From positions 744,001-808,000 of the forward strand of contig JABSSW010000003.1 of the NCBI GenBank assembly GCA_018902385.1: a DNA stretch of 64,000 nucleotides, in the 5' to 3' direction. The DNA comes from Physcia stellaris. Its lineage: Eukaryota; Ascomycota; Lecanoromycetes; Caliciales; Physciaceae. The notes beneath the pieces were generated by a model that was not told the origin of the DNA, did not search any database, and was given only the letters and a program-made list of their open reading frames with translations. Below are positions 56,272 to 64,000 of this stretch, piece after piece. Positions within the stretch are counted from its first letter, which is position 1. Each line of letters begins with the position of its first letter. The position numbers and the translations under genes were made by a program.

Positions 56272-57658
56272 ATGTTAGCGGCGCGATGCCTGCCTTTCAA
56301 CCTGCAGCGTCTGCCGCCTAAGTTGCGGGGAATCGTACGAGTATATAGCACTAGTATGTACATGCAGCTCTCTGCAGTGAGCCTAGCTGACCTTTTCGCA
56401 ACAGCAATTGCAAACCCTGATATATCGCCGGCACTGCTTGGGAGGGCTCGATCCGTTGCTGCTGAGCATGGCAAGCTTGCTCGGCAGCTCAGCGCTGAGT
56501 ACGATACAGAAGTAGCTAAAAGGGTCGGAGAGCTTTCGACAACGGTCAAGGCACTCAAAGATTGGGAATCGGCAAGCACTGTATGCGGAGTAGCTGAGAT
56601 CTAAAGCTACAGAAGTCTACTTATACAAAGCTATCTAGTCACTCGTAGAGCTCCAACAGCTACTGCAAGATCCCTCGACAGATACTGAGCTACGTTCGCT
56701 AGCCTCCGAAGAGATCGAGCGCACATCCCATGATGTGGTATCATTAAAGGGTCAGCTACAAGCCAGTCTTGTGCCCATTCACCCCTTCTCGGAGCTCCCA
56801 TGTTTACTCGAGCTCCGACCGGGAGCTGGTGGATCCGAAGCGGGACTTTTCGCCGGCGATTTGCTGCGCATGTATCAAGCTTATTGCAAACGGCACGGTC
56901 TACGAGTTAATCTTCTCAAGCTTGATTACGAGACCGCTTCCGGAACAGGATCAGAGAGCCAAATACAAGAAGCAATCCTTGAGGTAGATGGAGCAGGAGC
57001 TTATGAGCTGCTCAGATGCGAAGCGGGAGTCCATCGCGTGCAAAGAGTCCCCGCTACGGAAAGTAAAGGTAGAACACACACTAGTGCTGTTGCGGTCATT
57101 GTGATGCCGAACTTCCCATCTGATGGAAGCGAAGGTCTTGGACAGGAGAGCTTCAAAGACCCTGCTAGTGATTTCTATGTCAGCTCAAGCGACGTGAGAG
57201 TCGACGTTATGCGAGCTCGGGGCGCGGGAGGACAACATGTCAATACCACGGATTCAGCAGTCCGCTTGACCCACGTACCAACAGGAACAGTTGTTGCCGT
57301 GCAAGAATCAAGATCACAGCAGCAGAACAGAGCAAAAGCATGGCAAATCTTAAGAGCGCGAATTGCACAAGCAAAGCGTGAAGCCAGAGAGGAAGAGCTA
57401 GCGCAACTCAGGCTGAGCGTCGTGGGTGTTGCCAAGATGGGTCGTGGCGACAAAGTCAGGACGTACAACTGGAGTCAACAACGGGTCACTGATCATCGAA
57501 GTGGCATTACATTACATCATCTTGATGATATTCTTGAGGGCGGAGACAGTCTGGATAAAATAATGGATTCAGTCAAAGCTTGGTTGAGAGAACGAGATGT
57601 CGAAGGCCTGATTGCCGACGAGGAAGCTGTAGCTAAAGCCTCTAAGCTGGCTAAATGA
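56272..57658 (+). CDS. MRF1: Mitochondrial peptide chain release factor 1
   Basis: Two exons (56272-56580 and 56639-57658) sum to 1329 bases, 442 residues. MLAARCLPFNLQRLPPKLRG is a likely mitochondrial presequence. The PCRF domain has LLELRPGAGGSEAGLFAGDL and LRCEAGVHRVQRVPATESKG. The catalytic loop is RGAGGQHVNTTDSAVRLTHV, whose GGQ motif triggers peptidyl-tRNA hydrolysis. Then comes the domain end, VRTYNWSQQRVTDHRSGITL. The release factor reads stop codons (UAA/UAG) on mitochondrial ribosomes; the codon-specificity motif is not individually assigned here. It has a basic mid-helix and a C-terminal Lys/Ala tail. Confidence 0.94.
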
Positions 57659-57806
57659 TGGGACACCTCGATGCACAAAGTCCCTACCGGGTATCGATAT
57701 TGTGTTACTTTTATAAAGAGGTCTACATGCCCAAACCTAGTGGTTCTTGGGCTTAGAGAAATCCCAGCATGATACACGGCAATTTCGATCGAAGAGCCAA
57801 TCCGCG

Positions 57807-58517
57807 CTAAGATGGCATACAGGTTTTGCTCAGCGAATATATGGTTTCCAGTGATGTATGAGGTATGCAGTAGTCTCTCATACAGTTTTTACTAATCGTA
57901 AATGAAATCGAAGGTAGATCCCGCATGTCGCATGCAGACTGTAAAACAATATCCAGCGCCTTCCAAGCACCACCTTCTATCGTCGAATCCGAACAAGAGC
58001 AAGCAAAGGTACGTGGGAAAGACGTCTGCCCAACCGGGAAAGTCTCCGAAGTCTCTTCAAGCTCTCCCAACTAGATACCAGCTTCAAACCTAGATCTTGC
58101 ATCGATAAGTTCATTCAGATATGGAAAAAGGTCCACCTCGCCTGGCTGCCAATTTCTCCATCCTGCTGGATACAAACAGCTACAGCAGAAAGCCTCGCGT
58201 CCCAGCAGGCTCAAAACGGATGCTGCAGTGTCGTTTCCTTGACCCCTCTGCATTCCTCTTAACCATTCTGGACGTACGGCTTCTACATGGTCCCAGAGGC
58301 TTCTCAGTTGTTGGGGCAGTAAGGCGTCGAGGTGTCCTGGAAGCAGCTCAGGGAAATTATTTCTCAGCGTCGAGGCTATCGTAGGCCAAGAAAGGTCTGT
58401 GTATCTACGGAGGATGCCCAGACAGGCTAGAAAAAGCGTTGGCCGGTTTTGTGCAAGGTGCTGACGACCATTGACGATGTATGCGCCTAAGGGAGAGACT
58501 CGTTCCACAAGCGACAT
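57807..58517 (-). CDS. Unknown protein; ORF followed in frame by a second ORF after TAG
   Basis: The 58517-58071 frame (148 codons) begins MSLVERVSPLGAYIVNGRQH and contains LLPGHLDALLPQQLRSLWDH and EAFCCSCLYPAGWRNW, ending RSRFEAGI with TAG at 58073-58071. The same frame reopens at once: LGELEETSETFPVGQTSFPR, ACSCSDSTIEGGAWKALDIV and on to 57807. Either the first protein ends at the TAG and the rest is chance, or the stop is a mutation, or a small intron skips it (a GT lies just before the TAG). No domain recognised. Confidence 0.45.
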
Positions 58518-58734
58518 CTTCGCAGCTACGTCTGGCTTTCGGGTTGCGAAGAAGTTCCAATACGCTCAAGTTTTAAAGTATAGGTACGTCGTGCTCTTAG
58601 TCGGTTTTCGATAGAGCTGTTTTGATGGAGCCGCAGTATGGGTGATGTTTAGCGATATAAGCAAGACAGCCATCTGAAAGGCAAAAACAGCAGTATAAAT
58701 AAGAATCTGTTGGCGTGTACAACATCGCTTACAC

Positions 58735-59170
58735 ATCAGTCAAACACGTCAAGTCAAGCTGAAGTGGCACATAGGATTCTTCTTTGATTATGATTGCTAA
58801 ATGAAGCTGAGAATAGCGTGCATGGTAAAGCTTGATGATCGGAATATATTCGGCCAAAGCCTTACAGTCATCCATCTTTAAACAAATAGCTTGAGGGGCT
58901 GAGTCCCCCAGAGAAAGGGTCATATTTTCATCAGGCGCGTGCTGATCTAAGTTCAGTCTTTTTGTATGACTTCTCACACGCTCGAATCATAGATTGAGGA
59001 ACGAGCGGTTTAATGTACTTCTCTTCACCAAGCCCAAACTCGCAGAGACAAAGCTTCAGGAAGAGCGCATCAAGAGCAGAGCACAGTTTTTCGAGACCTA
59101 GCTGTGCCTTGGAAATCGATGATAACAAAGGAGTGTTGGCGAGCGATGTAGGATGCGACAGGCCTACAAT
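58735..59170 (-). CDS. Possible two-exon unknown gene
   Basis: Two minus-strand frames look like exons. The first (about 59170-58931) gives SISKAQLGLEKLCSALDALF and EKYIKPLVPQSMIRACEKSY. The second (about 58950-58729) gives NMTLSLGDSAPQAICLKMDD and YIPIIKLYHARYSQLHLAII. They overlap in space, and a splice near 58950 would join them, but I could not fix the exact sites or a start codon. No family recognised. Confidence 0.35.
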
Positions 59171-59546
59171 AAGGAGTAAGTTGTTAGCTTCCAGTATCTA
59201 TTCCAAATCTGTGGCAAAAATTCGAGGCCGAGTGGGTGAATAGTCAAAATTTCGGCCCATGGTCGGCCATTCACCACGTTCAGATTTCATTCACACCCGC
59301 CGGTTAGCAGTCTGCGTCATTCCAAACTCTCACCTCATCTCTACCTCGCATATTGTTCAGACAAAAGTCAGACACGATACAGATCATTTGCGATCTTCCG
59401 TCAATCAGCGATTTAGCATCGGAGTAGAGGAAACCCCATCTTGTCTCTAGAAATACGATCAGGTAAGCCTGCTTGCCTTCAAGCACTTCTGAATTGAGCA
59501 TGACCTATCTGAACTGACCGAGTAGGTACTCTTCTATTCCGAAAGG
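59171..59546. other. Intergenic, nothing recognised
   Basis: 376 bases upstream of the broken gene at 59547, with only short frames. Confidence 0.4.
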
Positions 59547-60323
59547 ATGTTTCAAGACATCGACATTCCCTGGGCGATGAAGGAGACCTTGCTGCTGGCA
59601 AACGGTCCCTATGGCTATAAGAACGGAGCTTTCGCAGGCGCTGTAACTCCCGCCACTTCGGTGATCGATGACTTCAACGTCATGATCAGCTCGCCATTGG
59701 TCACCGCTCACGAAAAGCTGGTTTTCGAAAAGGCAAAAAATTTGGTCGTCAGGCTACGTAACATGAAAGCCCGGGGAGAGGAGCCGGACAATCTGCAATT
59801 TATCAAGGACTGCAATTGTGCATTTAAGTTGGAAAAGGTGCTGTCGGCCGACATGAAGGCCCGTGGTGAATACGTGCCTCCCTTGATGATGCAGCAGTGG
59901 GCGAGAATGGGGAGATCAAGGAGTCCCTTTTGATAGATGATGATGGAGGAGAAACTCGCTAGAAGGGGGAAAACCAGGTGTCGTGCCTGGAGCTCCTGAG
60001 GTGTTCAACAAGGCGCAGGAACAGGCGCATGGGAATCTCCTCGATCTTTTTGATAAAAAAGGCAGCGACCACAATGCTGGAGGCAATCCATTTTGTGTTA
60101 ATTTCACTGCTGACTTAGGTTAACCTACATGATAGTTGCGTGTTACGAGGAGGTTAACAGCGATCCTAAGAAAGAGGCAAATTCATCGAAACGCCATGAG
60201 CCCAAGGTTGCCACTGCCGAATCTGAGAAGGCCAAGCCGAGTCAATCCAAGCCTCAGCAGTCTGCCCGCTTTGCAGGCTTTGGTAAAGCCTTCGAAGGGA
60301 ATCTCAAGAATGCGTTCTTGTAG
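59547..60323 (+). pseudogene. Broken unknown gene
   Basis: The first part (59547-59933) reads MFQDIDIPWAMKETLLLANG, SVIDDFNVMISSPLVTAHEK and KARGEYVPPLMMQQWARMGR, then stops with TGA and TAG. The same frame continues MMMEEKLARRGK. After a one-base shift inside GGGGGAAAA (near 59970) comes PGVVPGAPEVFNKAQEQAHG then NLLDLFDKKGSDHNAGGNPF. The tail (about 60150-60323) gives KPSQSKPQQSARFAGFGKAF and ends GNLKNAFL. These pieces read as one protein of about 240 residues. The TGA and TAG could derive from CGA and CAG by C-to-T change. Unknown family. A sequencing error would explain only the shift. Confidence 0.5.
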
Positions 60324-61711
60324 AGGTATATCTGTGGAACTACCAGCCCTAGCCGATCAAAGTATGCTTTGCAAGTTCTAGACTTTGATCCTCGTCCGGG
60401 ATGTAGGTTTCACTCCCAAACTAGGGGCTCAGCTCATGCTGGTGCAGTTTCGTCCAGGCGACGAGAGGTATATCAGTTACAATCTGCATATGATATTCTC
60501 AATTTTAGGTTTGCAACCCGTTCCTCTATTTCCTTTCTCTTGTGAAACATATTCGGGACTCAGATAACTGGTGATGCTATCAACCTCACTACCATCGAAC
60601 TGTCGCTCCATTACTCCCCAAACCAGCCACCGAGGGAGGCTTTGTCCTCCTTTTCGCTCTCGTAAGGGTGAGATAACTTGACGCTGGGTTAACTGGGCGA
60701 GGTCATGTATAAATCCATGGGTCTTCTGGATACCTAGGAGATCGGCTACGAAACATGAAATGTAGAACGGGAAGATCTCAAAGTCAAGGGGCTGTTTGCG
60801 AAGAAAAGAAAGGGCCCGTAAATGGAGAATAAGCTATACTTAAGTTCATCATATCATACGATCTGTAGCTATCATCATCGACCTTGTTAATGGGACGGCG
60901 CATTTGATAGCTTGGCGTTGATTTGGTGAGTCATCTCGCTCACTTCCGAGCGATATTGGGCAAGTCTCCATTCAGATGCACATAGCGGAGCCTACGGAAA
61001 AGCCATCAAAAGTTGACAGCGGCTGAAAATAGGATCTATCTGTCATTGCCGAACATTCGAGCATCGCGACGCCGTAACGGGCAAATCTAGATAATAATGT
61101 TTGCCAACATCGTTGCTACTTACTCTCTTTCTGAGAGGGTAGAAATTCGGGATGACCATCTGATCAGTCGAGTGATCTTACCCTGTCTAAGCGTCTGCAC
61201 TGTTGGAATAATTATGGGCACTCGAGGATATTTTTGGAAAGTGCATAAGTATACAGTAGCGCGATTGGCTACATGTATCTAATCTAATACTCCGTCCCAA
61301 TACGGTTGAGGGTTAAGCGAACATTTTAACACAAATGCAGTAGTCGTCTCCTTCGACGGGAGTCTCACCAAGGTCCAAGGGTAGCTACGTAATCGCTTCT
61401 TGCAAGGTTGACTTTGAGCTACCTACGGTACTTACTTATCTAATCATCTAGCTCGGAAAATATACCGAGGTTCGATAGCTGCGCTCGCAGCGATGATGAA
61501 TCTCATTAATTCACTCGCCTCCGACCTTGGATCGAATTGAGGCTGGAGGTAATTGAAATGTCTCATTGGTCATGTTATTGAATGGAATTCTGAGTATTGA
61601 AGCCTTGCCAAGTCAAGCTACCCTCTCTTCATTGTGAACTTGGCACTTGTTTGTTGTCCGGACCGAGTGATTGCTCTGCCCATTTGAGTCCAACTGCGCA
61701 TTCTCTCCGAC
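60324..61711. other. Intergenic 1.4 kb
   Basis: Short frames (60385-60567, 61097-61282) have no recognised motif. Nothing else recognised. The last 200 bases are the dehydrogenase promoter. Confidence 0.4.
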
Positions 61712-63401
61712 ATGATGGCAATTCCCGCTTTGGAGTTCACCGCGGTGGATGACATCCCAAACATTGCCAAAGGCCTTCGCGACTCCTTCAACACTCACAA
61801 AACTCGGCCCATTGAGTTCAGATTGACCCAACTGCGGAAACTCTATTGGAGGTTAGCTTATCGGCTCTGATATTCCTTCCAAGCCAGCACTTACCAAGTC
61901 GATGTCGGCAGCATCAAAGATCATGAAGCCGAACTTCTCGAAGCTAACAAATTGGACTTGGGCAAAGGCACCTTCGAAGCCAGCCTGACTGAGATCGACT
62001 GGGCCACAAATGATATTGTCTTCGCTTGCAAGAACCTAGCAAAATGGATGAAGGACGAGAAGCCAGCAGATATACCGTTTACCAATTCTTTCATGAACCC
62101 AAGGATCAGGAAAGACCCTCTTGGCTGCGTCCTTATCATTGGGTATGTCACTCATTTGGTGTCCATTGCCCAACCGGATCAGCCTGAAATACAGTTACTG
62201 AACGCTCAATAGCCCTTATAATTTCCCCGTCAACCTCACTGTGAGTCCTCTTGTTGGTGCCATTGCAGCTGGCAATACAGTCGTTCTCAAACCGAGCGAA
62301 AATGCGCCAAACGTTGCAGTAGTACTCCAGAAAATCATTGAAAAGGCTCTCGATCCGTCTTGCTTTGCAGTCGTTCAAGGCGCCATCACCGAAACAACCA
62401 AGCTGCTAGAAGAGAAATGGGATAAAATTTTCTATACCGGCAGCGCAACCGTAGGCACTATCATTGCCAAGAAGGCCGCCGAAACTCTTACACCCGTCAC
62501 TCTTGAGCTTGGAGGTCGTAACCCAGCCATTGTTACGAGGAACGCGGATATCAGACTTGCTGCGAAAAGGCTTCTGTGGGGCAAGACCTTAAACGCAGGC
62601 CAGGTATGCATCTCACAGAATTATACTCTCATTGATCGCGAAGTTCTTCCGGCCTTCCTTGAAGAAATGAAGAAGGCCGTTCAGGCATTTTACCCCAAGG
62701 GCATCAAATCCTCTTCAGACTTCGGTCGCATCGTCAACGGCCGGCAATGGACTCGCCTGAAGAAGCTGCTCGACGAAACAAATGGTAATATCCTCATAGG
62801 TGGCTCCACCGATGAAAAGGAGAGATATATCGAGCCCACCGTAATCCAAGTCAACTCCATCGACGACAGCCTCGTCATGGAAGAGTCATTTGGGCCCCTG
62901 ATGCCCCTCCTCCCAGTCGACGACCTCGACCACGCCATCCGACTCGCGAGAGAAGTCCACACCACACCCCTCGGCCTCTATCCCTTCGGCAAAAAAGCAG
63001 AGACTGATCGCGTCCTCCGTGAGCTCCGTTCAGGCGGTGCTTCGGTCAACGACGCCATGACCCACGGCACCATCCCCACGCTCGCATTCGGCGGTGTGGG
63101 CGACTCTGGCCAGGGTGCTTACAGAGGCAGATCGAGCTTCGATTGTTTCTCGCATCGGCGTAGCATCACGACTACCCCTGGATGGATGGAGCGGTTGCTC
63201 GATGTGCGGTATCCGCCCTACGAAGGGAAGATGGCCAAGATGAGAAACATGAATACTCTGAAGCCGGATTTTGACCGCGAGGGAAAGGTCACGTTTAGCT
63301 GGGTGACATTCTTTGTGAGTTTGGGTGCTGGTAGTAAATGGGGGGCCTTGGCGAGGTATGTGGTAATGCTGCTCGGTATGTTGTCACTTCCTGTGGGGTG
63401 A
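61712..63401 (+). CDS. Fatty aldehyde dehydrogenase (ALDH3 type, membrane-anchored)
   Basis: Three exons (61712-61851, 61912-62142, 62213-63401) sum to 1560 bases, 519 residues. Intron 1 must end at GTCGGCAG (61911) to give LYW-SIKDHEAELLEANKLDLG. Motifs: GCVLIIG-PYNFPVNLTVSPL, GNTVVLKPSENAPNVAVV, FYTGSATVGTIIAKKA, the general base in TLELGGRNPAIV, the catalytic Cys in AGQVCISQNY, and ESFGPLMPLLPV. The C-terminal GWMERLLDVRYPPYEGKMAK, then a hydrophobic segment (YVVMLLGMLSLPVG), matches the membrane-anchored ALDH3/Hfd1 group. Such enzymes oxidise long-chain aldehydes to fatty acids with NAD(P)+ at the endoplasmic reticulum or mitochondrial surface. The protein is complete. Confidence 0.94.
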
Positions 63402-64000
63402 TCAGGATGATACTAATGGAATGTAGTGGCGGTAGTGTTAAGGCAGTATCTTGAGCCTAAATCAAAGCTATGACTTATATGGAGCAGGGTTTGGCTTCGT
63501 GATTTAAGTTATGGGAGTTGCGAACTACGGAGTCGGCGCAAAGCAGCGGCCTTATTAAGCACGCATTCTAGCTAATGGCAGACACTCATTACAAACCGTC
63601 TCGTCTTCCGACTTGGTCATGATGAGATGATGCATACTCACTACTCATGTGTACAGTGGCCCGGCCCACATCATCGGAAAATTACTCCCTATCACCATCA
63701 AAGACTCTTTTGGATGACATTCGGGGAAGCATGAAGCCAAATCCTGATATAGTGGCGGTCTACTACAATGACTGGCTCACTATCTTTTCAGATGACCAGA
63801 CAACATAAACCGTTCTCTCCAATCCCCCTTGAAGATCTCTAGCATTGGGAAAACTTCTGAAAGAGGGATCAGTCGTCAATTCGACGATACTTCTTGACTT
63901 GTCCTGCTGCGCCATATAAAAGTGGGCTATTGCAGGATAAATTGAGAGCAATTGATTGCGCGTCCAACCAATATTCTTCACAGCGTTCGATTGGTTTCGG
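63402..64000. other. Window end; no complete gene
   Basis: Dehydrogenase 3' flank. On the minus strand at 63999-63884 an open frame ending KKYRRIDD (stop at 63886-63884) could be the last exon of a gene beginning beyond the window, but it is too short to identify. Confidence 0.3.

Overview
This window looks like nuclear DNA of a filamentous ascomycete (Pezizomycotina). The evidence is the gene density (about one gene per 2 kb on both strands), short GT-AG introns of roughly 40-120 bases with fungal branch sites, and families typical of that group: INP1, cutinase, S53 sedolisin, GRGGxGN (Par32/DUF3602) protein and an RRT8-type membrane protein. I cannot name the genus. All gene models are read from sequence alone. 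Where summed exon lengths divide by three I say so, because that is an internal check on the splice sites.

Layout. 1-523: 3' end of a PhzF-family gene. 524-4062: no convincing gene, possibly decayed coding DNA. 4063-5649: conserved unknown protein. 6572-8066 (-): RRT8-like membrane protein, separated by a 258-base inverted-repeat element from a small hydrophilic protein at 8627-9270. 9589-11069 (-): disordered unknown protein. 12647-14451 (-): INP1. About 15000-15402: broken DUF7726 gene. 17056-17860: cutinase, followed by a duplicated 166-base block and a 143-base Fot1/pogo-like MITE. 18735-20705 (-): polytopic membrane protein. 21660-22927: tubulin cofactor C. 23194-23709 (-): RING protein. 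23963-24904 and 26100-27898: unknowns. 29114-30456 (-): RPAP1/RBA50. 30817-31869 (-): Mog1. 32504-32992 (-): Bud20. 33324-36442: mitochondrial aconitase. 36962-38140: Sec14. 38430-39104 (-): Mis14/Nsl1. 39882-41829 and 42668-44372: two secreted acid peptidases, S53 and S10. 44763-44882: pentanucleotide array. About 45.6-47.1 kb: Ty1/copia gag-like fossil. 47575-49253: unknown. 49462-50791: Arp1. 52407-52826: Par32-like. 53940-55827 (-): gamma-glutamyltranspeptidase family. 56272-57658: mitochondrial release factor. 57807-60323: weakly supported or broken small genes. 61712-63401: fatty aldehyde dehydrogenase.

Most genes are unrelated housekeeping genes (dynactin, kinetochore, Ran cycle, tubulin folding, ribosome and RNA polymerase II biogenesis, mitochondrial translation, TCA cycle). 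The only clear functional grouping is the secreted peptidase pair; the cutinase is another secreted degradative enzyme about 22 kb away. I see no secondary-metabolite cluster, CRISPR, rRNA or convincing tRNA.

The most notable signals are two non-autonomous DNA transposons with readable ends and target duplications, several reading-frame breaks in otherwise conserved genes (RPAP1, the 59.5-60.3 kb gene, DUF7726, and possibly the membrane protein and cofactor C), a 10-base microexon in aconitase and a GC-AG intron in Arp1. I found nothing that I would call a clearly new biological system.
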